Source: Zanthoxylum bungeanum (lineage: Eukaryota; Streptophyta; Magnoliopsida; Sapindales; Rutaceae). Taken from it: 64,000 nt of DNA. Position 1 is the stretch's first letter; every line of letters begins with the position of its first letter. The position numbers and the translations under genes were made by a program. Of the stretch, positions 11,730 to 23,216 are shown one piece after another. The notes below the pieces were generated by a model. It saw only the letters and a list, made by a program, of their open reading frames with translations. It ran no database searches and was not told where the DNA came from. The stretch lies in contig SKCR01037591.1 of assembly GCA_019454045.1 (NCBI GenBank), positions 1-64,000 on the forward strand. Direction: 5' to 3'.

Positions 11730-13805
11730 CCTTCAAACACTTTAGCCGATAAGGTCTTTGTAAACGGATTTGCCAGGTTGTCTGCGGATGGAATCTATGT
11801 GACAGCAACATCTCCTCTCTGCACTATCTCCCTGATGAGGTGATATTTCCTCTCAATATGCTTACCCCTCTTGTGGCTTCTTAGTTCTTTGGAGTTCGCC
11901 ACTGCACCACTATTATCACAATAAAGTGTTAGTGGTTTATCCATATCTGGAACAACTTCCAGATCTGCCAAGAACTTACGGAGCGAGACTACTTCCTTAG
12001 TTGCTTCACAAGCTGCTACATATTCAGCCTCCATGGTAGAGTCAGCAATACAAGATTGCTTTATGCTCCTCCATATTATAGCCCCACCACCTATGGTGAA
12101 CACTGATCCAGATGTTGATTTCCTAGAATCGACATCCGTCTGAAAATCAGAGTCAGTATATCCTCTCAGAATCATATCCTTACTTGTATATACAAGCATA
12201 TAATTTCTCGTTCTCCGAAGATACTTGAGAATATGTTTCACCGCTACCCAATGATCTAATCCTTGGTTGGATTGAAACCTACTGACTACTCTCACTGCAA
12301 AATAGATGTCCGGCCTCGTGCATAACATAGTATACATAAGACTTCCAACTGCTGAAGCATATGGTATATGTCTCATCTCCTCAACTCTTTGAGGTGTCTT
12401 AGGAGACTGTTCTTAGACAAATGAATTTCATGCCTGAAAGGTAGATTACCTTTCTTGGAATTCTGCATACCAAATCGCACAAGAATCTTGTCGACATAGG
12501 ATGCTTGAGACATTGCTAACAGTCGTTTCTTGCGATCCCGAATGATCTGGATCCCAAGTACATAACTTACCTCTCCCAAATCTTTCATTTGGAATTGGTT
12601 AGCTAGCCAGATTTTCACGTCTGATAATATCTTTACATCATTCCCAATGAGTAAAATATCATCGATGCATAACACAAGGAAAACCACCTTATCATCAATG
12701 ATGCGCTTGTAGACACAAGACTCATCGATGTTGTACTTAAAGTTATAAGACTTGATCGTAGTATCAAACCTTATGTTCCAAGATCTAGATGCTTGCTTAA
12801 ATGGACCTTTGCAACTTGCAAACCTTTTTCTCTTGACCTTGGGTAATGAACCCCTCTGGTTGTACCAAATAGATACTCCCATCAAGATTGCCATTCAAGA
12901 ATGTAGTCTTGACGTCCATTTGCCAAATCTCATAGTTATAATATGCGGCAATGGAAAGAAGAATCCTGATGGATTTAAGCATGGCTACTGGCGAGAAAGT
13001 TTCTTCATAGTCAACTCCCTCCTTTTGGGTATAACCCTTTACCACTAGTCTAGCCTTGAAAGTCTGTACTTTCCCATATATTCCTCTTTTTCTCTTGTAG
13101 ATCTACTTGCAACCTATGGGTTTTACTCCATCAGGTTGGTCTATAAGTTCCCAGACTGAGTTAGAGTACATAGACTTCATCTCGAGGTTCATGGCTTTGA
13201 GCCATTCCTCTTTATCAGTGTCTTCTATTGCACTATGATAGGTCAATGGATCATCTATACCATCACAAGATGCAACAAATTGCACCTCACCATTTCCTAG
13301 ATAGCGTTCAGGTTGTCTTACAACCCTCTCACTACGTCTAGGTGGTATGGTATCCTGATAAACTTGCCTCTGACTTTCAAATGTATAAGGTGTTATGTCT
13401 TATCAATATTTGACAATGGTGTACTGGTCGTACCAGCAAGTAACTCCTCAAGTAACACTTTACTTCGAGGTTTGAACTCTCTCATATAGTCCTCCTCAAG
13501 AAATGTAGCATTTGTCGACACAAATACTTTATTATCTTATAGACTATAAAAGAATCCACCTCTAGTTTCCTTAGGATAGCCTATAAAAAAACACACTGTG
13601 AACGTGGTTCCAACTTAGTAGTCTTGTTCTTTAGCATATGTGCCGAACACCCCCATATGCAAAAATGTCACAAACTAGCTTTACGACCATTCCACAACTC
13701 TAAGGAAGTCTTAGAAACAGACTTAGAATGAACTACATCCAGGATATACATTGTAGTTTACAATTCATACCCCCAGAATGAACTAGGTAGAGTCCTATAA
13801 CTAAA
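11730..13805 (-). pseudogene. Copia 1 pol, 3' half: integrase C-part, reverse transcriptase, RNase H
   Basis: Read from 13805 downward, the integrase continues just after the guest element (FSYRTLPSSFWGYELQT, KSVSKTSLELWNGRK, CHFCIWGCSAH). RT follows with ELIDQPDGVKPIGCK near 13110, [29 protein letters not shown], the catalytic box LCIDDILLIGND (Copia normally has YVDDML) and MKDLGEVSYVLGIQI. RNase H is in 11795-12376 with RPDIYFAV, the D-containing GYTDSDFQTD, STMEAEYVAACEA and LYCDNSGAV. Frameshifts separate blocks 13103-13285, 12797-13045, 12373-12894 and 11795-12376, and further stops lie in the integrase part. The order gag-PR-INT-RT-RH places it in Ty1/copia. It is the same gene as 23217-24229, cut in two by the guest. 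Confidence 0.92.
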
Positions 13806-13810
13806 CATTG

Positions 13811-16246
13811 GGTAGGACACAGAACTTGACGACGTTGTTCTAGGCTCGCAGCCTAGTTGGAGTACGAAATAACATGGAGTCGCCACCCGGTGTGAACTGG
13901 GACAAAGATTTAAGGCTGTACTCACCCCTCGCAATGGAAGACCTCAAACCGTTGGGTTCGGAATGGTCCCTTACTTATGTCACTTGTGATGATATGATTT
14001 GTGCAATAAACTAACCGAATCTATTCAACATTCATGCTCAAGGGTAATCTACGCCTAAGTCTGCATGCATAATAATAACAATGATAACTTATATCTAAGT
14101 TCGCATACTTCGAAGTAAGTTGTCATAGCGGCAAACACGCAATAGCATACAATCATCACACAAGCATGCTCAATTATCTAATACGGAAAATAAATAAGAA
14201 TCTAAGCATAAATATAAATTAAATCCCTAATGTGAAAACAACCTAATCATGCATAAAGAAATAACTTTCTATCGACTAAATCATGTTTAAGATAAATAAC
14301 ATGCTAACAACCTAATCATGCTTTAATAACAAATAAATAACCTACGAACTACAACATGCTCAAACACAAGTTTGGATGAGACGAAATACGTGTCTCTTAA
14401 GTGGTATGTGGTGTTGTATCCCGAGTATAAAATGCACTACTGTCTATTCGGATTCGGCTACGGAATTTACGTCCGGGTTTCCATCCTATATACCACAAAA
14501 GGGAACACATATTCCGCTCATCCAACAATCACATCATGCCTCAAACGACTCTCATTCGATAATATTTCTAAAATAAATAAAATAAACAAAAGATAAAAAG
14601 GTAAAAAGGTGCCCTCAGGTCTAACCTCTTTTGTCATCTCAAGAAAGGGCGTTACACGTCCGTTGGAAGGTGAATGATCCGCAACTCTTTAGGTTCACTA
14701 ACTCAACATCTTTCCTCGCTGTTTCCCTGTTCGGGCTACTGTTTTCACTCCGTTTCGCTGCTGTTTTTATTGTATTTCCTGGTCATTATTTTTGGTAATT
14801 AGGGGACTATTTTGGCGGTTTTTTAGGGGCAGTTTTGGGTTAATTCGGGGACTGTTTAGGGCATTTTTTTTAGGTGCAGTTTTAGGTTAATTCGGGGACT
14901 GTTTTGGGCAGTTTTGTGGCGTGAAATATGGGCTGCTGTTGTAAGTGGCGTGAACAAGGGCAGTTTAGGTTGTTGTTTTATGTGAGGCAATATGAGTGAG
15001 TGATGGCTTGGTGCAGTGTTATGCGTGAAGGAGGCAATTAGCGTGAAGGGTTTATGACAGTGAGTTTGTGCGGTTTTGGGGGCGTTGTGTGTGCTAGGTG
15101 TGAGGGGATAGTCTGTTGAAGGTTTAGCAATTTAGGCAGGTGGCTTGTGGCGTGCAGTGAAGGGGGAATTAGCAGGGTAGTCCACGGCTGTGAAGGAGGG
15201 TTGATGCACTGGTGTTGGAAGGTGGTGTGGGCGTGAATATGAGGGTTGTACGTGGCTTGCTGTTGCTTAATGTGTCTCGTGAATGTTTAGGGTTTGTTTG
15301 TGTGTGAAGTCCGTTTGTGGCGTGTGTGAGTGGGCAGTGGATGCATAGTCTGTTGAAGGTTTGGCTTTTTGTTTATTTATACGTGCATGGCTTTGTGGCT
15401 ATTGAAGGTATGTGAATGGAAGGCTGAGTGGGTTCTTGATGCGTGGACAGAGGGCTAGCTGAGTGTGCGTGAGGCAGATTTTTGCAGCATAAAGGGGCAG
15501 GCGTGGAGTTGATGCGTGAGGGTTTATGAGCAATGGGATGGGGGAGATGGAGAGAGGCGAGGGTTATTTTCTTTTGTGTCTTTAGTGAGGATGAGCCAGG
15601 GATCTTTCTTTGTGTTTCTTGTGAGAATGAGCCAGAGGGGGATGGCTTTGGTTTTGGCTTGCTTTTATAGACAAAGGGAATAGGTGAGTCCTTGCTTGAC
15701 AAGGAATAGATCTTCCCATTAAATGGAGATATGATTTGGTTCAAATTAGGAAGCTAATATATTTGATTTATCTTGTTTAGGCATGAGATTTGTTAAGTTA
15801 GGAATACAATATTTGATTTATCTTAATTAGGCATGCAATTTCTTTAATTTGTGTAAGCATTTTTATTATTTTGGTAGGTGATTATTTAGATTTTATTTGT
15901 TTTATTTAATTACACATGTGTTAAATATATATTCAATTAATATTTTATTTAATTGGGTTGTATTTTGAGGGCCTTGGGCGTGTGGGCCAAGTGTGGTGGG
16001 CTAGTTGTTGTGTTGGTTTGGTGAGTGGGTTTGGGCCAAGGTTAAATGGTTCTGGGTTTTTTAGGCTAAATGTGCTTTAAAACGGAGGTCCAACGAGTGA
16101 GCCTGGAGCTAAACAAGCGAATAAAATTTAACAAAATACCGATTCCCTTCCGACAACCGTTTTCCGCAACTTCCTCGACTAAAAAAGGCAGTGCCTCCAA
16201 ATGAGACTCATCATAGAGACTCATATGCAAAAATGCAGTGCCTACA
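13811..16246 (-). repeat. Tat-like element, 3' LTR
   Basis: It matches 20779-23211 nearly throughout. The minus-strand start is TGTAGGCACTGCATTTTTG at 16246. The inner edge abuts the PPT and the outer edge abuts host integrase sequence. The decamer GGAGTCGCCA inside it (13876-13885) repeats the heart of the PBS. Block 14403-14496 is shared with the Copia 1 leader. Confidence 0.9.
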
Positions 16247-16260
16247 GTCGCCCCCACTTT
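16247..16260 (-). other. Tat-like element polypurine tract
   Basis: The minus strand reads AAAGTGGGGGCGAC immediately before the LTR start TGTAGGCAC, a classical Ty3/gypsy PPT-LTR junction. Confidence 0.85.
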
Positions 16261-16395
16261 GATGGGACTTGTGTAATGTGTAACAGTGACAATCCTATCA
16301 AAGTTATGCAATGTATTTTCACTTATCTGGCTCGCCAGCTGCCACCTGACTTGCCTGCTGCTTCGAACTGAGTTGATCCGGTGGTCCATTTTAGA

Positions 16396-16640
16396 ACTGT
16401 GCTCCATTTTTGGAGCGCCATTTTCGGCATATGATGTATGTGCCCCATTTTTGAGCGCCATTTTTGGCATCTGTTGTGTGTGCTCCATTTTGGAACGCCA
16501 TTTTCGGCATCTGTTATGTGTGCTCCATTTTGGAGCGCCATTTTCGGCATTTGCTGTGTGTGCTCCATTTTGGAACGCCATTTGCGACATCTGTTGTGTG
16601 TGCTCCATTTTGGAGCGCCATTTTCGGCCTCTGTTGTGGT
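16396..16640 (-). repeat. Tandem repeat, about 40-bp unit, six copies
   Basis: Successive units of the form GCTCCATTTTGGARCGCCA plus TTTTCGGCATCTGTTRTGTGT run from about 16396 to 16640 with single-base differences. They lie in the 3' untranslated part of the Tat-like element. Long open frames on both strands here (for example 16066-16743) are by-products of the repeat. Confidence 0.9.
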
Positions 16641-16792
16641 AGCGGTCCATTTCTGAACCGCGCTGTCTGAGAATGTGGCTCATTTTTGAACTGTTACTTG
16701 ATAAGGTGGTCTTTGCCGCTACAATCCTGCGAATACAAAACAAAAATTATATGTATGTGATATGTATGCATGTATGTATGGATGCATGATGC

Positions 16793-17577
16793 TGATGTGG
16801 GCCTCGCCCCCAAACCGATACCGATGTGGGCCTCGCCCCTAAACTGACACTGATGTGGGCCTCGACCCCAAACTGATACTGATATGGGCATCACCCCCAA
16901 ACCAATACGGATGTGGGCCTCGACCCTCGGGACTCATCCCCAAATCGATACTGATGTGGGCCTCGGCCCTGGGACTCATCCCAAAATGTTACTGATGTAG
17001 GCCTCGGCCCTGTGACTCATCCCCAAACTGATACTGATGTGGGCCTCGGCCTTGGGACTCATCCTCAAACTGATGCTGACATGGGCCTCGCCCCCAGACC
17101 GATACTGATATAGGCCTCGCCCCAAACTGATACTGATATAGGCCTCGCCCCAAACTGATACTGATATGGGCCTCGCCCCCAACTAATACTGATGTGGGCC
17201 TCGCCCCCAACTGATACTGATATGGGCCTCGCCCTCAGACTGATACTGATATGGGCCTCGTCCCAAACCGATACTGATGTAGGCCTCGCCCCCAACTGAT
17301 ACTGATATGGGCCTCGCCCCCAGCTGATACTGATGTGGGCCTCACCCCCAACTGATACTGATATGGGCATTGGCCCCAGACTGATACTGATGTGGGCCTC
17401 GCCCCCAACTGATACTGATATGGGCCTCGCCCCCAGACTGATACTGATATGGGCCTCGCCCCAAACTGATACTGATATGGGCCTCGCCCCCAACTGATAC
17501 TGATGTGGGCCTCGCCCCCAACTGATACTGATATGGGCCTCGCCCCCAGACTGATACTGATAAGGGCCTCGCCCCTG
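16793..17577 (-). repeat. Tandem repeat, about 27-29-bp unit, more than 20 copies
   Basis: Units like CTGATACTGATATGGGCCTC followed by GCCCCCAA repeat almost without interruption. The first part (16793-17090) is more irregular, with some units lengthened by GGGACTCATCCC-type inserts. From about 17090 the array is regular. All six frames stay open for long stretches simply because of the repeat. Confidence 0.92.
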
Positions 17578-17749
17578 TGATTCATTCCTGAAAAATGCTG
17601 ACATTGTACTGTTGCCGCTTCTGGTTGGCTTGCATTTGACGCTTTCTCTTTTTCTCATTTGAAACCTGTTATTACAAAACAGAAAAAACACAAAAATGAT
17701 GCAAATATGTTACGTGTATGTATGCATGCATGAATGAATTTTCTATTCC

Positions 17750-18000
17750 GTTGGGTTAGGTCTTCTGCCAGTCCTCCTGGTGATCGCTTGGCCTTTTCTT
17801 CCTCGGGTGAAATACTGCTTCAATCTATCCATGTTGATTGGCTCGGTGAACTCATTCCCCTCCAAACCTGACAGTCTTACTGCCCTTTTCCCCAATTTCC
17901 GAATGGCTATCCTATCTTCTGCTTGCTTCTTTCGGGAATTCCTCGTGTTCTAAACATCGCTGAGTATCATAGTACCAGGCTTGAATGCTTTTGTCAAACA
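17750..18000 (-). pseudogene. Tail of Tat-like pol (integrase C-terminal end)
   Basis: Read from 18000 downward, the minus strand encodes FKPGTMILSDV, a stop, then LGKRAVRLSGLEGNEF, EPINMDRLKQYF and a basic tail RGRKGQAITRRTGRRPNPTE near 17755. This resembles the very end of Ty3 polyproteins, where a chromodomain-less integrase ends in a PINxDxLKxYY-like motif. It lies directly downstream of the gag remnant, so nearly all of pol has been removed. Assignment is by motif memory only. Confidence 0.55.
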
Positions 18001-18129
18001 TACTCATGTTGCAGGTTGGAGGGAGAGACTCAGGCAAGTAAACGAAATGAACGTCTTTATTATCATTTAAGAAATGGTTCGAACAGGTAGACTAAATCAA
18101 TGTCTATATTAAAAATGCAGGATCAAATA

Positions 18130-19563
18130 AACTAGGAGGAACAACTTCATCATTCGCAGCATTGCCTTCTTCCTTGGCCTACGGTTCTTCACTGTCATCC
18201 TCTATCTCCATGTAAGAAGCTTGGTGGTTAAGGGTTTGGAGGACAAAAGTTTCGGGCAATCCAGAGTTGATCATGTAGGTGGGTGGTGGAACGGAGTGGT
18301 AATTTGGTAGGGGGTTCCGATATGTGTTGGGTTGTTCTTTCTCAGGATCGGGTATTTTATGGGCATCAATGAGGTTTTGGATTTCATGCCTAAGGCGGGT
18401 GTAGTTTTCAGTTTCGTTGCCTCTCCTCTGATGGAAGTGACAATACAGGCTTAGGTCAAGGTTGGGTGGTAAAGGATCTGAAAGTGGTTAGGCTCTAAGG
18501 GTTTTAGGAGTCCTTGTCCCTTCAACTTCTCAAGCACCTTAGATAAAGGCTTCCCCAGGTTAGAGAAATGCCGATTCTTAATGGCAGCAACCTCGGCAGT
18601 AGTGGGCTTAGTCTCAGAATGCCCCCCAAAAGTCCTCCTTCAATGTCCATGACAGTCTCCCTCAACTGTCGAAAATTCGCAATCATGGAGGTCATCCTCC
18701 TCATCTTACCATAGATGGAGGGCTTAGTACTCTTGATAATCATCTTAATTTGGTCTTTCTCTTAAGGCCGAGTCTGCATTTTCAAAAGTTGACCTCTCCA
18801 GCGGTCTACATACTCCTTGAAGCTCTCTTCCGGCTTCTGCTTAGTGTTCTCCAGATCTCGGAGTGACAAATCAATCTCCAAGTCCGTAACATACTATTTT
18901 AGAAATACATCTGCCAATTCCCTCCAATCTTCTCTAACCTTTTTCTCAAGGCTGTGATACCACACTACAGGTGCCCCCTCGAGTGACATCCCAAACATCT
19001 TTTGGACTTGGCGCGCTGTGTGACAGGCCCACTGAACTCATCATTGAGACATATTGCCGCAGATGGACACTCGGATCCCCATTTCCATTGAACTTAGCCA
19101 TATTCGACATCTTGAACTGAGCTGGCAACTGTTCTTCAAAGGTCATTGCCTCATAATCTAACAACTCTTCATGTTTACCCCTCATTTTGCGGGTAGCTAT
19201 TTCAACCTGATCCCGAAGCTTCTGAAATTCTGCCTGAGACCCAATCACTCTGCCTGTTGCATACTCTGCCATGTCTTCATCAAAAGCGAGGATATCATCC
19301 CCCAACCCATTCAGAGGCTCTTCGCGCCTCACATTTTCAAAACTTCCCCCGGCACGGGGTACAGCCATATTAGACATGGCAGCAATCAAAGCTTGCAGTT
19401 GTTCAGTCATTTTGGCGAAATCAATTTCCAACTGATCCACGCGAGATATTTCATTTTCTGATCCACTCATATTTTTTATTGGCCTTTTGGTGTGTCTTCC
19501 CTCTCCCCTAACCCAATGGGAATCTATGATGACTTTTTGAACACCATGGTTAGTATGATGCAT
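18130..19563 (-). pseudogene. Tat-like gag remnant
   Basis: The best part is 18946-19563 on the minus strand (205 residues): an N-terminal heptad-like region (VDQLEIDFAKMTEQLQALI) followed by the capsid start LPAQFKMSNMAKFNGNGDP, HLRQYVSMMSSVG, typical of plant Ty3 gag (FxMPxxxKYxGxxDPxxHL). Downstream, in other frames, come the capsid part SFKEYVDRWRGQLLKMQTRP (about 18780-18840), 18522-18743, and a final CHFHQRRGNETENYTRLRHE (near 18430) that recalls the knuckle-like end of Tat gag, with one Cys replaced. At least two frameshifts and several stops separate these parts. Its product would have formed the particle that packages element RNA. Confidence 0.75.
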
Positions 19564-19632
19564 GTATGTATGAGGTGAATGAGATGCATGTGATACAAGG
19601 ATATATCAACCATTAAAATTCTTACACAAATC

Positions 19633-20250
19633 GGCCCATCATCATTTTAGAAGCTTTTGGGCTAACTGTCATAGGAGTGAACTCGTCCTAGTTAAATGGC
19701 CAACAAGCTCACATCTCATGGCAAGAAGTCCAACCGTATCCAAATGATAATGTTCCTAAACACAAACATATAATGGCCCATTGGCGTTTTAGAAGCTTTT
19801 GGCCTAATCATCATAAGATACGTTCTTGTCCCAGTTTAAATGGCCCAACAAGCCCATACCTCATGACAAAAGGTCCGAATGGATCCAAACGACAATGTTC
19901 CCAAACACAAGCATATAATGGCCCATTGGCGTTTTAGAAGCTTTTGGCCCAATCATCATAAGATATGTTATTGTCCCAGTTTAAATGGCCTAACAAGCCC
20001 AAATCTCATGACAAAAGGTCCGAATGGATCCAAATGACAATGTTCCCAAACACAAGCATACAATAGATAATTCAGTCATAAAGTAATAATTTCTACAGTG
20101 CGGCCCATCGACATTTCAGAAGCTTTTGGCCCAATTGTCATGGGATACGAACTCGTCCCAGTTTAAATGGCCCAACAAGTTCGCATTTCTGACAAGAAGT
20201 CCAACTGCATCCAAATGAGGATGGCCCACAAACACAAGGAAATAGTTACT
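19633..20250 (-). repeat. Tandem repeat, about 142-145-bp unit, four copies
   Basis: Units start with GGCCCAT near 19633, 19775, 19920 and 20102. Each contains TTTTAGAAGCTTTTGG, CCAGTTTAAATGGCC, AACAAG and a GTCC(A/G)A block. The fourth spacing is longer (182) because of extra bases before 20102. The array lies between the PBS and gag, that is, in the 5' leader of the Tat-like element. Confidence 0.85.
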
Positions 20251-20408
20251 ATAGGTCATACAACCCCGGTCTACGTATGGGTTCGCAAGAGTGTAGACAA
20301 AGGCTCTCACCGGTGAAGGATGGCCCAAACTAGGTCTCCCCACTCAAGGGTTCGAGCGACCAAGTGAGCGCACCCTTTTTTATACACTAAGGTACGTGCC
20401 AACGAGCT

Positions 20409-20568
20409 ATGGTGTGTGACTGACTGTCAAATGGACTTCCCATTGTAGATTCCCCAGTTGGAGGGTGGAGCGAGGCTCTCTTAAGTACCCTAGCCTCTTA
20501 GGCTCTTATCGCTTGGTGACAGGAATAAACAACGGGTCCTCCAAATTAGTCCATCACAATAGGCTACA
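20409..20568 (-). other. Non-coding module A (copy in the Tat-like leader)
   Basis: The minus strand of this block matches the plus strand of 44072-44234, in an unrelated gag-only element, over about 160 bases. Shared landmarks are CACCAAGCGATAAGAGCCTA, AGAGGCTAGGGTACTTAAG and GGGAAGTCCATT. It contains the small perfect hairpin AGCCT-AAG-AGGCT. No reading frame is conserved. It is in the sense of the element in both places. Confidence 0.8.
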
Positions 20569-20757
20569 AGTAGATGATTATCTAGGTGCATTCACAGCTT
20601 TTCCTTCTAGAAAGGTAGTGAGTGAAGGAAGACACCAAACCATTACCCAGCCTAAACAATATGCCTTTGATTAAACACCTTTTAACTCACAGTAGACACA
20701 GTTAATTAAAGCACAAATCATAATATTACAAGATATTATTTTAGGGCCGATTCTCTA

Positions 20758-20775
20758 TCCTCAGTGGAGTCGCCA
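20758..20775 (-). other. Tat-like element primer-binding site
   Basis: The minus strand reads TGGCGACTCCACTGAGGA, three bases after the 5' LTR end (...TTCCACA GTC). The leading TGG pairs with a tRNA CCA end. Sequences of this form are the Arg-tRNA sites described for Ogre-type elements, but the tRNA identity is from memory. Confidence 0.75.
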
Positions 20776-20778
20776 GAC

Positions 20779-23211
20779 TGTGGAACACAGAACTTAACGA
20801 CGTTGTTCTAGGCTCGCGGCCTAGTTGGGAGTACGAAATAACATGGAGTCGCCACCTGGTGTGAACCGAGACAAAGATTTAAGGCCGCACTCCCCTCAAC
20901 CTTCTCCAAGGGAAGACCTCAAATCGTTGGGTTCGGAAATGTCCCTTACTTATGTCACTTGTGATGATATGATTTGTGCAATAAACTAACCGAATCTATT
21001 CAACATTCATGCTCAAGGGTAATCTACGCCTAAGTCCGCATGCATAATAATAACAATGAGAACCTATATCTAAGTTCGCATACTTCGAAGTAAGTTGTCA
21101 TAGCGGCAAACACGCAATAGCATACAATCATCACACAAGCATGCTCAATTATCTAATGCGGAAAATAAATAAGAATCTAAGCATAAATATAAATTAAATC
21201 CCTAATGTGAAAACAACTTAATCATGCATAAAGAATAACTTTCTATCGACTAAATCATGTTTAAGATAAATAACATGCTAACAACCTAATCATGCTTTAA
21301 TAACAAATAAATAACCTACGAACTACAACATGCTCAAACACAAGTTTGGATGAGACAAAATACGTGTCTCTTAAGTGGTACGTGGTGTTGTATCCCGAGT
21401 ATAAAACGCACTACTGTCCATTCGGATTCGGCTACGGAATTTACGTCCGGGTTTCCATCCTATATACCACAAAAGGGAACACATATTCCGCTCATCCAAC
21501 AATCACATCATGCCTCAAACGACTCTCATTCGATAATATTTCTAAAATAAACAAAAGATAAAAAAGTAAAAAGGTGCCCTCAGGTCTAACATCTTTTGTC
21601 ATCTCAAGAAAGGGCGTTACACGTCCGTTGGAAGGGTGAATGATCTGCAACTCTTTTGGTTCACTAACTCAACGTCTTTCCTCGCTGTTTCACTATTCGG
21701 GCTGCTGTTTTCACTCCGTTTCACTGTTGTTTTTTTTGTATTTCCTGGTCACTATTTTTGGTAATTAGGGGACTGTTTTGGCGGTTGTTTAGGGGCAGTT
21801 TTGGGTTAATTCGGGGAGTGTTTTGGGCAGTTTTTTTAGGTGCAGTTTTGGGTTAATTCGGGGACTGTTTCGGGCAGTTTTGTGGCGTGAAATATGGGCT
21901 GCTGTTGTAAGTGGCGTGAACAAGGGCAGTTTAGGTTGCTGTTTTAAGTGAGGCAATGTGAGTGGGTGATGGCTTGGTGCAGTGTTGTGCGTGAAGGAGG
22001 CAATTAGCGTGAAGGGTTTATAGCAGTGAGTTTGTGCGGTTTTGGGGGCGTTGTGTGTGCTAGGTGTGAGGGGATAGTCTGTTGAAGGTTTGACAATTTA
22101 GGCAGGTGGCTTGTGGCGTGTAGTGAAGGGGGAATTAGCAGGACAGTCCACGGCTGTGAAGGAGGGTTGATGCGCTGGTGTTGGAAGGTGGTGTGGGCGT
22201 GAATATGAGGGTTGTATGTGGCTTGATGTTGCTTAATGTGTCTCGTGAATGTTTAGGGTTTGTTTGTGTGTGAAGTCTGTTTGTGGCGTGTGTGAGTGGG
22301 CAGTAGATGCATAGTCTGTTGAAGGTTAGGCTTTTTGTTTATTTATACATGCATGGCTTTGTGGCTATTGAAGGTATGTGAGTGGAAGGCTGAGTGGGTT
22401 CTTGATGCGTGGACAGAGGGCTAGCTGAGTGTGCGTGAGGCAGATTTTTGCGGCATAAAGGGGCAGGCGTGGAGTTGATGCGTGAGGGTTTGTGAGCAAT
22501 AGGATGGGGGAGATGGAGATAGGCGAGGGTTATTTTGTTTTGTGTCTTTAGTGAGGATGAGCCAGGGATCTTTCTTTGTGTTTCTTGTGAGAATGAGCCA
22601 AATGGGGATGGCTTTGGTTTTGGCTTGCTTTTATAGACAAAGGGAATAGGTGAGTCCTTGCTTGACAAGGAATAGATCTTCCCATTAAAGGGAGATATGA
22701 TTTGGTTCAAATTAGGAAGCTAATATATTTGATTTATCTTGTTTAGGCATGAGATTTGTTAAGTTAGGAATACAAATTTGATTTATCTTAATTAGGCATG
22801 CATTTCTTTAATTTGTGTAAGCATTTTTATTATTTTAGTAGGTGATTATTTAGATTTTATTTGTTTTATTTAATTACACATGTGTTAAATATATATTCAA
22901 TTAATATTTTATTTAATTGGGTTGTATTTTAAGGGCCTTGGGCTTGTGGGCCAAGTGTGGTGGGCTAGGTGTTGTGTTGGTTTGGTGAGTGGGTTTGGGC
23001 GAAGGTTTAAATGGTTCTGGGTTTTTTAGGCTAAATGTGCTTTAAAACGGAGGTCCAACGAGTGAGCCTGGAGCTAAACAAGCGAATAAAATTTAACAAA
23101 ATACCGATTCTCTTCTGACAACTGTTTCCCACAACTTCCTCGACTAAAAAAGGTAGTGCCTCCAAATGAGACTCATCATAGGGACTCACATGCAAAAATA
23201 CAGTGCCTACA
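20779..23211 (-). repeat. Tat-like element, 5' LTR
   Basis: It pairs with 13811-16246, with roughly 3 differences in 100 by eye. On the minus strand it starts TGTAGGCACTGTATTTTTG at 23211 and ends TTCCACA at 20779. It carries its own copies of the GGAGTCGCCA decamer (20845-20854) and of module B (21375-21470). Confidence 0.9.
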
Positions 23212-23216
23212 TATTG

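Larger units (their letters stand above)
13811..23211 (-). mobile_element. Tat/Ogre-like Ty3 element nested in Copia 1 integrase (non-autonomous)
   Basis: The element has LTRs 13811-16246 and 20779-23211 (2436 and 2433 bp), a PBS at 20758-20775 and a PPT at 16247-16260, all on the minus strand. The flanks are CATTG (13806-13810) and TATTG (23212-23216), a 5-bp TSD with one change. The host integrase codons resume in order on both sides. The 4.5-kb interior holds a decayed gag, a very short tail of pol and three tandem-repeat regions, and no protease, RT, RNase H or integrase core was found. The assignment to the Tat/Ogre group rests on the gag motifs, the Arg-tRNA-like PBS and the repeat-rich 3' region known from that group. 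Confidence 0.85.

Noticed and set aside
12752..13048. 98-codon plus-strand frame
   Set aside because: Antisense to the Copia 1 reverse transcriptase, whose motifs are clear on the minus strand.
14372..14596. Plus-strand frames repeated at 21346-21561
   Set aside because: Both are the same part of the Tat-like LTR. Duplication is due to the LTR pair, and the frames differ in phase and stop position.
16793..17577. Regular 28-bp repeats reminiscent of a CRISPR array
   Set aside because: Units follow each other directly with no unique spacers, lie in a retrotransposon interior and in a plant genome.
16066..17691. Several long open frames on both strands, one of 225 and one of 208 codons
   Set aside because: They run through the 40-bp and 28-bp tandem arrays and are open in several frames at once, as expected from repeats without stop codons. 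No family resemblance and no splice or start context.
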